Below are positions 24,936 through 33,897 of a stretch of DNA of 64,000 nucleotides, piece by piece. Within the stretch, counting starts at the first letter, position 1, and the number at the start of each line of letters is the position of its first letter. A program made the translations under genes and the position numbers. The DNA lies in assembly GCF_900111455.1 (NCBI RefSeq), contig NZ_FOIE01000007.1, forward strand, positions 293,718 through 357,717, given 5' to 3'. The notes below the pieces were generated by a model that did no database searches, was not told the DNA's origin, and saw nothing but the letters and a program-made list of their open reading frames with translations. The DNA is from Geodermatophilus poikilotrophus (lineage in GTDB: Bacteria > Actinomycetota > Actinomycetes > Mycobacteriales > Geodermatophilaceae).

Positions 24936-26275
24936 CCCGACTCCTCCTCCCGGTACCGGCGCAGGACGAGGGCGCTGTTGAAGCCCCCGAAGCCCCGGGC
25001 GAGGACGACGACGACGTCGAGGTCGCGCTCCCGGTTCTCGACCACCAGGTCCAGCCCGTACTCCGCCACCGGCCGGTCGACGTTGCCGGTGGCCGGCACC
25101 ACCCCGTCGCGCATGGCGAGCAGGGCGGTCGCCACGTTGAGCGCCGACCCGCCGGCCATGAGCCGCCCGGTCCAGCTCGACGGCGCCGTCACCGGCACGC
25201 CGCGCTCGCCGAACACCGCGGTGATCGCCTGCGCCTCCAGCACGTCGAGCTCGGGGACGCCGGCGCCGTCGGCGACCACCATGCCCACCTCCTCCGGCGC
25301 CACGCCGGCGTCGGCCAGCGCGAGCCGGATGGCGCGCGTGTACTGGGTCGCGTCGGGAGCCGGGTCCTCGTGGTGGTGGGCGTCGTGGGTGGCGCCGTAG
25401 CCGACCACCTCGCCCCACACGCGCCGGGCACCACGGGCCCGTGCGGCGTCGGCCTCCTCGAGCAGCAGGATCGCGCCGCCCTCGCCGATGGCCTGGCCGT
25501 TGGCCCGCTCGTCGAAGGGCTTGTAGGCGTCCTCGGGGCGCGGGGCGGTGGACAGCCGACCGCTGGTGACCTGGCACAGCAGCGCGTACGGCGTCACGCC
25601 GGCCTCGGTGCCGCCCACCAGCACGGCCGGGGTGCCGCGGCGCGCCACCCGCCGCGCCCAGCCGATGCTGTCCAGCCCGCCGGCGCCCTCGCTGACGACC
25701 ACGCCGGAGGGGCCCTTGTAGCCGTCGCGGATGGACACCTGGCCGGTGCTGGCCGCGTAGAACCAGGCGATGGACTGGTAGGCGCCCACCGACCGGGGGC
25801 CCTTGGCCCACAGCCCCTGGATCTCGTGCTGGCTGAACTCGTTGCCGCCGGAGCCGGCGGCCAGGAACACCGAGGTGGCGTAGGCCTCCTCCGGCGGGAT
25901 GTAGCCGGCGTCCTCGGCGGCCAGCGTCGCCGCGGCCAGCGACATCCACGACCACCGGTCGGTCTGCACCTTGAGCTGCGGCACGACGTACTGCTCGGGG
26001 TCGAAGTCGCGCACCTGCCCGGCGACGGTCACCCCGTACCGCGAGGCGTCGAACCCCTCGATGGGGCGCACCGCCAGCTCCCCGCGGAGCAGCGACTGCC
26101 AGTGCTGCTCGACGCCGACGCCGGTGGGGGCGACGATGCCGAGGCCGGTGACCAGCAGCCGGGTGGTCCCGCGCGGGGGTGCGGTGATGGCCCGGCCCTC
26201 GGGGGCGGTGTCCCGGGCGTAGCCGGCCACCTCGGTGACCACGCCCTCGTCGTTGATCACGGTCACGTCGGTCAT
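24932..26275 (-). CDS. Ketosynthase beta subunit (chain length factor) of a type II PKS
   Basis: A 447-residue ketosynthase fold lacking the catalytic cysteine. The active-site position reads [11 protein letters not shown], with Gly197 where the KS-alpha cysteine would be. Most antibiotic-type chain length factors carry glutamine there (EQAGG), so this is a variant. The protein pairs with KS-alpha and sets chain length. There is a 30-residue extra N-terminal arm before the fold begins (TRLLVTGLG). The start at 26275 overlaps the KS-alpha stop by four bases, the usual coupling for equal synthesis of the two subunits. Confidence 0.93.
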   Translation of the reverse strand: MTDVTVINDEGVVTEVAGYARDTAPEGRAITAPPRGTTRLLVTGLGIVAPTGVGVEQHWQSLLRGELAVRPIEGFDASRYGVTVAGQVRDFDPEQYVVPQLKVQTDRWSWMSLAAATLAAEDAGYIPPEEAYATSVFLAAGSGGNEFSQHEIQGLWAKGPRSVGAYQSIAWFYAASTGQVSIRDGYKGPSGVVVSEGAGGLDSIGWARRVARRGTPAVLVGGTEAGVTPYALLCQVTSGRLSTAPRPEDAYKPFDERANGQAIGEGGAILLLEEADAARARGARRVWGEVVGYGATHDAHHHEDPAPDATQYTRAIRLALADAGVAPEEVGMVVADGAGVPELDVLEAQAITAVFGERGVPVTAPSSWTGRLMAGGSALNVATALLAMRDGVVPATGNVDRPVAEYGLDLVVENRERDLDVVVVLARGFGGFNSALVLRRYREEESG

Positions 26276-27567
26276 GCGGGCCTCCGATCGGGCTTGGCCA
26301 GCACGATGGCCGACTGGAAACCGCCGAACCCGCTGCCCACCGAGACGGCGACGTCGACCTTGTGGTCGCGGGCGGTCTTGGGGACGTAGTCCAGGTCGCA
26401 CTCGGGGTCGGGCACCTCGTAGTTGGCCGTCGGCGGGACGACCTGCCGCTGCACGGCGAGCGCGGTGGCGGCGATCTCGATCGAGCCGATGGCGCCCAGC
26501 GAGTGCCCCACCATCGACTTGAGCGAGCTCATCGGCACGCTGTAGGCGGCCTCGCCGAGGCTCAGCTTGACCGCGGCGGTCTCGTGCCGGTCGTTCTGCT
26601 TGGTCCCCGACCCGTGCGCGTTGACGTAGCCGACCTCGCTGCCGTCGATCCGCCCCTGGGCCAGTGCCTGGTCCAGGGCCTCGGACATCTCCACGCCGTC
26701 CGGACGCAGGCCGGTCATGTGGAAGGCGTTGCAGCGGTTGGCGTAGCCGGTGACCTCGCAGTAGATCTCCGCGCCCCGCCGCTGGGCGTGCTCCAGCTCC
26801 TCCAGGACCATCACCGCCGAGCCCTCACCCATGACGAAGCCGTCGCGGCGGGCGTCGAAGGGCTTGGAGGCGTGCTCCGGGTCGGCGTTGTTGCCCGTCG
26901 TCGCCCGGATGGTGTCGAAGCAGGCCATCGAGATCGGCGAAATCGGCGCGTCGCTGGCACCGGCGAGCACCACGTCGGCGTCGCCGTCCTCGATCAGCTG
27001 GCTGCCGTAGCCGACCGCGTCGATGCCCGACGTGCAGCCGGTGGACACGACCGTCCCCGGGCCCTGCGCCCGGAACCGCACGGCCACCTCGGTGGCCGCG
27101 CAGCTGGGCACCAGGGCCTGGTGGAGGAACCGCGAGGCGTAGCGGGGGTCGACCAGCCAGTGCTTGCCGGCGTCGCTGACCTGGACGTACTCGTCCTCCA
27201 GCCGGGTCGTGGCCCCGACGGCGCTGCCGATGGTGACCCCGACCCGCTCCGGCTCCGGTGCGTCCGGGGCGCCGCCGACCCCCATGCGCAGCCCGCTGTC
27301 GGCGACCGCCTCGTCCGCCGCCACCATCGCGAACTGGACGAAGCGGTCGTTGCGGTGCACCTCCTGGGCGGTGAGGCCCAGCTTCCGGCCGTCGAAGTCC
27401 ACCTCGGCGGCCACCTGCGACCGGAAGCGGCTCGGGTCGAAGAAGGTGATCCGGCGGGTCGCCGTCCGGCCGGCGGTGATCATGTCCCAGAAGCCCTCGC
27501 GGCCCATGGACCCGGGTGCGACCACGCCGATCCCGGTGATGACGACCCGCCGTCGAGTGGCGCTCAC
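26272..27567 (-). CDS. Ketosynthase alpha subunit of a type II PKS
   Basis: A 431-residue beta-ketoacyl synthase with all catalytic residues: Cys178 ([11 protein letters not shown]), His318 ([12 protein letters not shown]), Lys350 and His355 ([13 protein letters not shown]). With KS-beta and the ACP it forms the minimal PKS that condenses malonyl units into a poly-beta-ketone. The length and the TGCTSG motif are those of aromatic type II systems, not of FabF, and the directly coupled cysteine-less partner confirms that. It follows the cupin gene with a four-base overlap. Confidence 0.95.
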   Translation of the reverse strand: MSATRRRVVITGIGVVAPGSMGREGFWDMITAGRTATRRITFFDPSRFRSQVAAEVDFDGRKLGLTAQEVHRNDRFVQFAMVAADEAVADSGLRMGVGGAPDAPEPERVGVTIGSAVGATTRLEDEYVQVSDAGKHWLVDPRYASRFLHQALVPSCAATEVAVRFRAQGPGTVVSTGCTSGIDAVGYGSQLIEDGDADVVLAGASDAPISPISMACFDTIRATTGNNADPEHASKPFDARRDGFVMGEGSAVMVLEELEHAQRRGAEIYCEVTGYANRCNAFHMTGLRPDGVEMSEALDQALAQGRIDGSEVGYVNAHGSGTKQNDRHETAAVKLSLGEAAYSVPMSSLKSMVGHSLGAIGSIEIAATALAVQRQVVPPTANYEVPDPECDLDYVPKTARDHKVDVAVSVGSGFGGFQSAIVLAKPDRRPA

Positions 27568-27989
27568 CGCACGCCCGGCGACGGCTCGGTGTCGACGTGG
27601 CCCAGCTCCGGCCGCGGCGCCAGCGGGCCGCAGAGGAAGACGAAGGTCGCCGTCGTCGCGGAGTCGTTGACGATGCGGTGCCGCACCCCGATCGGGATGT
27701 GGACGGCGGACTCGCCGGTCAGCCGCCGCTCCTCGCCGTCCAGGGTCACCAGGACGTCCCCGCTCTGGCAGTAGAGGAACTCCTCCGAGTACGGGTGCCA
27801 GTGCTCGGTGACGACCTCGCCGGGCTCGAGGGTGAGGGTGCCCATGAAGCCGGCGGTCGAGCCGACGCTGGCCGGCGACAGCAGGACGCGGATGTCGCCG
27901 CCGCGCCGCCGGTTGGGGGGCGTGTCGGCGCGGTGGACGGTGGGTCCGCAGCGCACCTTGGCCGACGGGGGGTGCTGGATGGTGGTCAT
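27564..27989 (-). CDS. Cupin-fold polyketide cyclase (WhiE-II/PdmL-like)
   Basis: A 141-residue single cupin. Motif 1 is [19 protein letters not shown] near residues 61-79 (two His and one Glu metal ligands), and motif 2 is [13 protein letters not shown] near 96-108. Small cupins sit in spore-pigment and pentangular polyphenol clusters, where they help close late rings. Its ATG overlaps the end of the acyltransferase-like gene, its stop overlaps the KS-alpha start, and GGAGGAGAGAC precedes it. The role is inferred from family and context. Confidence 0.85.
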   Translation of the reverse strand: MTTIQHPPSAKVRCGPTVHRADTPPNRRRGGDIRVLLSPASVGSTAGFMGTLTLEPGEVVTEHWHPYSEEFLYCQSGDVLVTLDGEERRLTGESAVHIPIGVRHRIVNDSATTATFVFLCGPLAPRPELGHVDTEPSPGVR

Positions 27990-28948
27990 GTCTCTCCTCC
28001 GGTGTGGACGGGCACCGCGGGAGCGGGCTCCGGGGGTGTGGTCGGGAGCGGGGTCCCGGGCCCGGCGGCGAGGTGCACCGGGAGGTCGGGGTGGACCTGG
28101 CGGACGAGGGGCCCCAGGACCGGGACGGCGGCCACCTCGACGACCTCGGTCGCCCCCGCCTCGACCAGCGCGCGGGAGGTGGCCTCCCACTGCACGGGCG
28201 AGGTGAGGTGGGCGCGCAGGCAGCGGGCGAGCTGCTCGGGGTCGCGGGTCGGCCGGCCGTCGGCGTTGGGGACGACGGGCACGTCGGGCTCGGACCACTC
28301 GAGGTCGGCGATGGCGGCGCCGAGGTGCCGGGCGACCGGCGCGACGAGCGGGCCGTGGCAGGCGGTGCGTCCGGGCAGCCGGACCAGGTCCAGCCCGGCG
28401 GCGAGCACGGCCTCCCGTGCCCGGGCCAGCGCCTCGCAGCCGCCCGCGAGCAGGACCTGGGACGGCCCGTCGACCGCCGCGATCGCCAGCGCCCCGGTGT
28501 TGCCGACGTCCTCGACGACCGCGCGGGCCACCTCGCCGGCGCCGGACCCGATGACGGCCGCCATGCCCGCGCAGGACGGGCGCGGCGACAGGGACAGCAG
28601 CTCGGCGCGCCAGTGGACCAGCTCCACGACCTGGTCCAGGGGGAGCGCGCCGGCGGCCACCAGGGCGGCGTACTCGCCGACTCCGTGCCCGGCCACGACG
28701 ACCGGCCGCAGGCCGCGCGCGGCCAGGCTGCGGTACCCGGCGATCCCGCTGACCACGACCTCGACGTGGGCGGCCGTGGTGTCGCAGCAGAGGTTGAGCG
28801 GGTCGCGCCACCACGTGGCCACGTCGCGCCCCACCACCGCGGAGGCCTCGTCGACCACCGCGCGGGCCGCCGCGTCCTCGAGCCAGGCGTCGACCGCGCC
28901 GGCCCGGACGCCGGCCTCCCCGGCGAGGACGACGGCGGTGCCGGTCAC
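27986..28948 (-). CDS. Acyltransferase (FabD-like) homologue lacking the catalytic serine
   Basis: A 320-residue protein with the malonyl/acyltransferase fold. The nucleophile elbow reads [13 protein letters not shown] (about 86-98): Gly89 replaces the serine of the normal GHSxGE. The second catalytic residue, His198 (RTACHGPLV), is kept. The N-terminal GQGxQ loop is also degraded ([10 protein letters not shown]). The codon is GGA, so the reading is direct. It cannot act by the standard acyl-serine mechanism; a structural, editing or acyl-binding role is possible. It overlaps the aromatase by GTGA and the cupin by four bases, so it is kept in tight coupling inside the cluster. Confidence 0.85.
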   Translation of the reverse strand: MTGTAVVLAGEAGVRAGAVDAWLEDAAARAVVDEASAVVGRDVATWWRDPLNLCCDTTAAHVEVVVSGIAGYRSLAARGLRPVVVAGHGVGEYAALVAAGALPLDQVVELVHWRAELLSLSPRPSCAGMAAVIGSGAGEVARAVVEDVGNTGALAIAAVDGPSQVLLAGGCEALARAREAVLAAGLDLVRLPGRTACHGPLVAPVARHLGAAIADLEWSEPDVPVVPNADGRPTRDPEQLARCLRAHLTSPVQWEATSRALVEAGATEVVEVAAVPVLGPLVRQVHPDLPVHLAAGPGTPLPTTPPEPAPAVPVHTGGET

Positions 28949-29448
28949 GTCGCCGGCTCCCCGGACCGGGCGGCGGCCGCCGCCTCCACCTTGTCCTTGA
29001 TGATCCCCATCTGGACCTTGCTGTTGGCGTCGATCCGCCGGGTCATCCCCTCGGTGTCGATGGGGGCCTCCGGGCGCATCCGGAAGTCCTGCACCCAGCG
29101 CATCCGGGTGCCGGACCCCTCCGGGGCGTAGTTCCACCGGATGTCCATGAACTCGAACGGGCCGGGCTCCACCCGTCGGGCGCGCACCTCGTGGGCCGCC
29201 TCGTCGAGCGTGCGCTCGGAGACCCAGCTCCAGACCCGCCCGCTCTCGTCCGGGTGCATCTTGAGCCGGAACCGGAACCAGTTCTCGGTCGAGACGAGGA
29301 TCTCCACCTCGGCGTACTCGGTGAACAGGTCCGGCCACGTCGGCAGGTCGTTGGTCATCGCCCAGACGTGGTCGATCGGGGCGTCGATGTAGATCGAGTT
29401 GTCCGTGTGCCCGGCGGTGGCGGTGCCCGGCTCGACAGTGCTGCTCAT
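28945..29448 (-). CDS. Aromatase/cyclase, SRPBCC fold (TcmN-N/WhiE-VI-like)
   Basis: A 167-residue START/SRPBCC protein. The opening NSIYIDAPIDHVWAMTNDLPTWPDLF near 17-42, the WSWVSERTLDE strand and the RWVQDFRMRPEAP segment near 116-128 are those of single-domain aromatase/cyclases that close and aromatise the first ring. It would act on the ACP-bound chain released by the minimal PKS. Its ATG has GGAGGGACCGAC upstream. It is the first gene after the hairpin repeat that follows the ACP gene, so its expression may be set separately from the upstream carboxylase/ACP part. Confidence 0.92.
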   Translation of the reverse strand: MSSTVEPGTATAGHTDNSIYIDAPIDHVWAMTNDLPTWPDLFTEYAEVEILVSTENWFRFRLKMHPDESGRVWSWVSERTLDEAAHEVRARRVEPGPFEFMDIRWNYAPEGSGTRMRWVQDFRMRPEAPIDTEGMTRRIDANSKVQMGIIKDKVEAAAAARSGEPAT

Positions 29449-29480
29449 GTCGGTCCCTCCTGGGGATGTGGCGGGGGCGT

Positions 29481-29573
29481 CCGGCCCCCTGCAGGGCCCC
29501 GCCGCGAGCTCGCGAGTGGTGGGGGCAGGGGGGCCTCTTACGAGTGGCGTGAGGACGGGGTCCTCTTCCTCCT
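29481..29573 (-). repeat. Gene-end hairpin repeat, copy 1 (reverse orientation), inside the PKS operon
   Basis: Read on the minus strand directly after the ACP stop, this stretch ends with the same 57-base pattern found at 37135-37192, differing at a handful of positions: a C-rich arm ending CCCCCTGC, a CCACC-CTCGC middle and a GCAGGGGGCC closing arm. A partial second copy (GGACCCCGTCCT type) precedes it. The arms can form a long GC-rich stem. It probably acts as a terminator or attenuator between the ACP and aromatase genes. Confidence 0.65.
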
Positions 29574-29834
29574 TCAGGCCATCCCGGCCGAGCGCTGGGC
29601 GGCGTCGACGTGCTCGACGATCTGGCCGAGCGTGTAGTGGTCCGGGCTGTCGTCGGGCATCTCGGTGCCGAAGCGGTCCTGCAGCTCGGTCTGCATGGAC
29701 AGGAAGGCCAGCGAGTCCAGGCCGATGTCGGCGAAGTGGGCGTCCGGGTCCGTCGTGTGCGACGTCCTGGGCAGCCCCGCCTTCTCGCTGAGCAGGTTCA
29801 TGAGGTCGCTGAGAGTGAAGGTCGTGTCGGGCAC
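29574..29834 (-). CDS. Acyl carrier protein of the type II PKS
   Basis: An 86-residue carrier protein. Ser41 in the motif ADIGLDSLAFLSMQTELQ is the phosphopantetheine attachment site. It holds the growing polyketide chain for the ketosynthase pair and cyclases. The GTG at 29834 follows GGAAGGACC. Its first 37 bases overlap the end of the biotin carboxylase gene in another frame, an unusual arrangement that ties ACP synthesis to the carboxylase subunit. A hairpin repeat follows its stop directly. Confidence 0.95.
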   Translation of the reverse strand: MPDTTFTLSDLMNLLSEKAGLPRTSHTTDPDAHFADIGLDSLAFLSMQTELQDRFGTEMPDDSPDHYTLGQIVEHVDAAQRSAGMA

Positions 29835-31315
29835 GGTGTCGGTCCTTCCGGTGGGGTGGAGTCCGGCTGCGCCTCTGCAGCCGGGGTCTGGACGAGGGAG
29901 AGGGAGCCGCGGGCGGCCGGGAGGCCCGGTTCCGGGGCGTCGGCGAGCGACGCGGCACGGGCGAGCACCTCGGGCAGCTGCCGGTCGAGGAACTGGATGT
30001 CGTGGCGGTCGGCGGTGACGTCGGGGTCCCGCAGCAGGGCCCGGTGCAGCCCGACGGTGGTGTGCACGCCCGGGCCCTCGACCCGCAGCTCGGCCAGGGC
30101 GCGGTCCATCCGGCGGATGGCCTGCTCCCGGTCGGGGGCCCAGACGACGAGCTTGCCGAGCAGCGAGTCGTAGTCCGGGGGGACGGTGTCGCCCTGCCGG
30201 TAGCCGGTGTCGAACCGGGTCCACGGCCCGTCGGGCACCTGCAGCACGTCGAGCCGGCCGGGTGCCGGGGCGAAGCCCCGGGCGGGGTCCTCGGCGTTGA
30301 TCCGGCACTCGATGGCCGCACCGCGGGGGACGACGTCGGCCTGGGTCAGCTGCAGGCGCCGGCCGGCGGAGACCAGGATCTGCTCGCGGACGAGGTCCAC
30401 GCCGGTGAGCAGCTCGGTGACCGGGTGCTCGACCTGGATCCGGGCGTTCATCTCCATGAAGTAGGCCGCCCCGGACCCGTCGACCAGGAACTCCATCGTC
30501 CCGGCGCCGGTGTAGCCCACCGACAGCGCGCCGTGCACCGCCAGCCGGCCGAGCTCAGCGCGCTGCTCGGGGCTGAGGTGGCCGGCCGGACCCTCCTCGA
30601 GGAGCTTCTGGTGCCGCCGCTGCAGCGAGCAGTCGCGCTCGCCGAGGGAGACGCCGTTGCCGTGGGTGTCGCAGAGGACCTGCACCTCCACGTGCCGCGC
30701 CCGGGCGAGGTGGCGCTCGACGTAGACGGCGGGGTCGCGGAACACCGCACGGGCGGTGGCGCGGGTGGTGGTGAACGCCTCGGCCAGGTCCGCCGCCTCG
30801 CGGACGACGGTCATGCCCCGCCCGCCGCCGCCGGCCGCCGCCTTGATGATCAGCGGGTAGCCGATCCGCTCGGCGACCTCCCGGGCCTCGTCGACGCTGC
30901 CCACCGGTTCGACGACGCCCGGCAGCAGCGGCAGGCCGGCGTCGGCCATGAGCCGGCGCGCGGTGGCCTTGTTGCCCATCTGCTGCATCACCGCCGGCGG
31001 CGGGCCGACGAAGGTCAGCCCTTCCGCGGCGCAGATCTCGGCGAAGTCCGGGTCCTCGGACAGGAAGCCGTAGCCGGGGTGGACCGCGTCGGCGCCGGTG
31101 CGCAGGGCCGCCTCCACGATGTTGGCCACGTGCAGGTAGCTGCGCCGCGGGGCCGGCGGCCCGATGTGCACGGCCTCGTCCGCCAGGTCGACGACGGCGG
31201 AGTTGCGGTCGGAGGTCGAGTAGACGGCGACGACCTCGATGCCGAGCTCGCGGCAGGCACGGGCCACCCGGACGGCGATCTCGCCGCGGTTGGCGACGAG
31301 CATGCGGCCGATCAC
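29798..31315 (-). CDS. accC: Biotin carboxylase subunit of a cluster-borne acetyl-CoA carboxylase
   Basis: A 505-residue ATP-grasp enzyme. It opens with MLVANRGEIAVRVARAC, has the glycine-rich ATP loop KAAAGGGGRGM near 160-170 and the catalytic EMNARIQVEHPVTE region. It carboxylates biotin on the BCCP encoded just upstream. The last about 45 residues are a low-complexity tail that overlaps the ACP start. I take the GTG at 31315, which overlaps the BCCP stop by GTGA; the ATG four codons later is the alternative. A separate AccC next to AccB and AccDA is unlike the usual actinobacterial fused AccA subunit. Confidence 0.94.
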   Translation of the reverse strand: MIGRMLVANRGEIAVRVARACRELGIEVVAVYSTSDRNSAVVDLADEAVHIGPPAPRRSYLHVANIVEAALRTGADAVHPGYGFLSEDPDFAEICAAEGLTFVGPPPAVMQQMGNKATARRLMADAGLPLLPGVVEPVGSVDEAREVAERIGYPLIIKAAAGGGGRGMTVVREAADLAEAFTTTRATARAVFRDPAVYVERHLARARHVEVQVLCDTHGNGVSLGERDCSLQRRHQKLLEEGPAGHLSPEQRAELGRLAVHGALSVGYTGAGTMEFLVDGSGAAYFMEMNARIQVEHPVTELLTGVDLVREQILVSAGRRLQLTQADVVPRGAAIECRINAEDPARGFAPAPGRLDVLQVPDGPWTRFDTGYRQGDTVPPDYDSLLGKLVVWAPDREQAIRRMDRALAELRVEGPGVHTTVGLHRALLRDPDVTADRHDIQFLDRQLPEVLARAASLADAPEPGLPAARGSLSLVQTPAAEAQPDSTPPEGPTPCPTRPSLSATS

Positions 31316-31833
31316 CGGGCGCGCCCCGTCGGCCGCAGCCGCATGAGGATCTGGTCGTACTCGACCGACTCGGCGTCGCCGACGAGGACCTCGGCGACCA
31401 CCCCCGCCTCGTCGGCGAGGATCGGGTTCATCAGCTTCATCGCCTCGACGATCCCGACGGTCTGTCCCGGTTCGACCTCGTCGCCGACGCGGACGAAGGG
31501 GTCGGCCCCGGGCGACGGCGCCGCGTAGAAGGTGCCGACGAGAGGGGAGCGGACCGCCCCTGCCGCCTCGGCTGCCTCGGAGCGGTCGTCGGAGGCTGCC
31601 GGGGCGGCGGGCGCCGGGGTCACGGGCGCGGGAGAGCCGGTCGCCGGGGCGTCCGCGGCCCACTCGACCTCGATGGCGCGGTCGCCGTCGCGCACGGTCA
31701 GCCGGCGCAGCCCGCCGGGGAGGCTGCGGGCCAGCGCCACGACCTCGTCGCGCAGGTCCCGGGCCCCCTGGTCCGGCTCCGGTGGCGGCGTGGCGCTCAT
31801 CCGCGGGGAGATCTCGCTGGGGTGCACGGTCAT
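31312..31833 (-). CDS. accB: Biotin carboxyl carrier protein
   Basis: A 173-residue carrier. The biotinyl domain occupies the C-terminal about 80 residues with the biotinylation motif EAMKLMN (Lys133), preceded by the usual Ala/Pro-rich flexible linker (about 60-92) and SPLVGTFYAAPSPG. It shuttles carboxyl groups between AccC and the carboxyltransferase. The ATG overlaps the AccDA stop by four bases; a second ATG 11 codons in (MSATPPP) is possible. Coupling of AccDA-AccB-AccC-ACP shows that malonyl-CoA supply and chain carrier are made together. Confidence 0.94.
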   Translation of the reverse strand: MTVHPSEISPRMSATPPPEPDQGARDLRDEVVALARSLPGGLRRLTVRDGDRAIEVEWAADAPATGSPAPVTPAPAAPAASDDRSEAAEAAGAVRSPLVGTFYAAPSPGADPFVRVGDEVEPGQTVGIVEAMKLMNPILADEAGVVAEVLVGDAESVEYDQILMRLRPTGRAR

Positions 31834-33542
31834 CCCTCCACCGGCTGCAGGGTCCGGCCGTCGTCCCCGCCGATGCGGTCGAGCCGCCGGGACCGGCTGT
31901 CCATCAGCGTCGCCACGTCGAGGCGGCAGACGTCGTCGAGCTCGCGGACCAGGGCCTGCCGCAGCAGGCGAGCGGCCGCGGCGGGGTCGGTGTGGGCGCC
32001 GCCCGGGGGCTCGGGCACCACCGAGGTGGCGATGCCCGACGCCCGCAGGTGGGCCGCGCCCAGCCGCATCGCGCGGGCGGCGGTCGGTGCGGCCACCGCC
32101 GTCCGCCAGAGGATCGCCGCGCACCCCTCGGGGCTGATGACCGACAGGTAGGCGTTCTCCAGCACCAGCAGCCGGTCGGAGGTGCACAGCGCCAGCGCGC
32201 CGCCGCTGCCGCCCTCCCCGGTGACCACGGAGACGACCGGGACCCGCAGCCGGCTGCTGCGCATGATCGTCTCGGCGATCGCGTGGGACTGCCCGCGCTC
32301 CTCGGCCTCGGGTCCCGGGTGGGCGCCGGGGGTGTCGACGAGGGTGACGACCGGGAACCCGAAGGTCTCGGCGTGGTCGAGCAGCCGCAGCGCCTTGCGG
32401 TAGCCCTCGGGGTGCGGCATCCCGAAGTTGCGGGCGACCCGCTCGCGGACCGTGTGCCCCTTCTCCTGGCCGATGACGACGACCGTGCGTCCGCCGATCG
32501 AGGCGACCCCGCCGACCACGGCGGCGTCGTCGGCGAAGGACCGGTCACCGTGCAGCTCGACGAAGTCGTCGAACGCCGTGTGCAGGTAGTCCAGGGTCGT
32601 CGGCCGGTCCACGTCCCGCGCCCGCTGGACGACGTCCCACGGGTCGGCCTCCTCCGCGTCGCTCGCGGCGACGCCGGTCCCACCGCCGTCGTCCGGCGCC
32701 TCGTCGGGGACGCCGGCCCCGTGCAGGGCGAGCAGCCGGACCAGCAGCGGCCGCAGGTCACCGCGGTTCTCGACCCGGTCGACCAGGCCGTGCGCGAGGA
32801 GGAACTCGGCGGTCTGGAAGTCGTCGGGCAGCTCGGCGCGGATGGTCTCCTGGACCACGCGCGGCCCGGCGAAGCCGACGTGCGCGCCCCGCTCGCCGAC
32901 CAGCACCGATGCGAGGGTGGCGAAGGAGGCGGACACGCCCCCGTAGGTCGGGTCGGTGAGGACGCACACCGAGAGCAGGCCGGCCTCGCGGAGCCGGCCG
33001 AACGCCTGGCTGACGCGGGCCATCTGGAAGAGCGAGAAGACGCCCTCCTGCATGCGGGCCCCGCCGCTGGCGCAGACGGTCACCAGCGGCAGGCCGCGCT
33101 CGAGGGCCAGCTCCGCGGCACCGCTCACCCGCCGGCCGACCTCGACGCCCATGCTGCCGCCGAGGAAGGCGAAGTCCATGACCGCGACGACCGTCTCGGC
33201 ACCGCCGATCCGGGCGATGCCGACCACGACGGCCTCCGACTCACCGGAGCGCCGTGCCGCGTCGGCCAGCCGGTCGGGGTAGTCGCGCAGGTCGGTGAAG
33301 GACAGCGGGTCGGGCGCGCCCGGCTGGAACGCCACCTCCGAGAAGCTGCCCGGGTCGGCGAGCAGGACGATCCGGGCCCGTGCGCTCAGCCGGAGGTGGT
33401 GGTCGCACTCCGGGCAGACGTGGAGGTTGCGGTCGAGTCGCTTGCGGTACAGCAGCCACCCGCAGTCGGGGCAGCACACCCATCCGGTCTGGTCGGGCGC
33501 GGCCTGCACGGCTGCGGCCGTGGTCGGCGAGGAACGTGTCAT
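31830..33542 (-). CDS. Fused AccD-AccA carboxyltransferase
   Basis: A 570-residue fusion of both acetyl-CoA carboxylase carboxyltransferase subunits. The N-terminal half is AccD-like, with a zinc ribbon of CxxC at 24/27 and CxxC at 43/46 separated by 15 residues, then GGSMGVEVGRRV and CASGGARMQEG. A linker near 285-300 leads to the AccA-like half (FDDFVELHGDRSFADD, VIGQEKGHTVRERVARNFG, SPEGCAAILW). It transfers carboxyl from biotin to acetyl-CoA. Such a fused zinc-ribbon type inside a PKS cluster implies a dedicated malonyl-CoA supply. It starts 28 bases after the TcmI gene. Confidence 0.93.
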   Translation of the reverse strand: MTRSSPTTAAAVQAAPDQTGWVCCPDCGWLLYRKRLDRNLHVCPECDHHLRLSARARIVLLADPGSFSEVAFQPGAPDPLSFTDLRDYPDRLADAARRSGESEAVVVGIARIGGAETVVAVMDFAFLGGSMGVEVGRRVSGAAELALERGLPLVTVCASGGARMQEGVFSLFQMARVSQAFGRLREAGLLSVCVLTDPTYGGVSASFATLASVLVGERGAHVGFAGPRVVQETIRAELPDDFQTAEFLLAHGLVDRVENRGDLRPLLVRLLALHGAGVPDEAPDDGGGTGVAASDAEEADPWDVVQRARDVDRPTTLDYLHTAFDDFVELHGDRSFADDAAVVGGVASIGGRTVVVIGQEKGHTVRERVARNFGMPHPEGYRKALRLLDHAETFGFPVVTLVDTPGAHPGPEAEERGQSHAIAETIMRSSRLRVPVVSVVTGEGGSGGALALCTSDRLLVLENAYLSVISPEGCAAILWRTAVAAPTAARAMRLGAAHLRASGIATSVVPEPPGGAHTDPAAAARLLRQALVRELDDVCRLDVATLMDSRSRRLDRIGGDDGRTLQPVEG

Positions 33543-33570
33543 GACGGCCTCCCAGTCGCTCGGAGCGGTC

Positions 33571-33897
33571 TCACGCCGGGGCCGAGGTCCAGTGGTAGAA
33601 GCGGCGGGCCATCGCGTCCTGCGGTGAGCGCCAGTTGGGGTCGTAGGCCTCGATGTACGGCCGCAGGTCCTCGCTCACGGCGCGGAAGGCCGGCAGGCCC
33701 TGGGCGACGCGCATCGCCTCGGACGCCGGCCGGTCGAAGTCGATGAGGTGCACGTAGATGCCGTGGAACTGGTACAGCGAGCGGTTCCGCACGCCGATCT
33801 CGTGGGGCATCGAGGTGGCGTCGTAGCGGCCGAATATGTCGGCCACCTTGTCGGCGTCGGTCGGCGCCATCTTGGCGATGATCATCGTCTGGTGCAC
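33571..33897 (-). CDS. Single-domain TcmI-type polyketide cyclase, first gene of the PKS operon
   Basis: A 108-residue protein of normal length for the TcmI family: MIIAKMAP near the start, DIFGRYDATSMPHEIGVRNRSL near 21-42, a YQFHGIYVHLIDFD strand and the RSPQDAMARRFYHW end. It cyclises the nascent polyketone. A GTG at 33897 or an ATG four codons later may start it; GGGAGTCCCC lies just upstream of the GTG. It is the first gene after the long divergent promoter region, so the operon presumably starts close to here. It resembles each half of the tandem cyclase at the far end of the cluster. Confidence 0.9.
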   Translation of the reverse strand: MHQTMIIAKMAPTDADKVADIFGRYDATSMPHEIGVRNRSLYQFHGIYVHLIDFDRPASEAMRVAQGLPAFRAVSEDLRPYIEAYDPNWRSPQDAMARRFYHWTSAPA

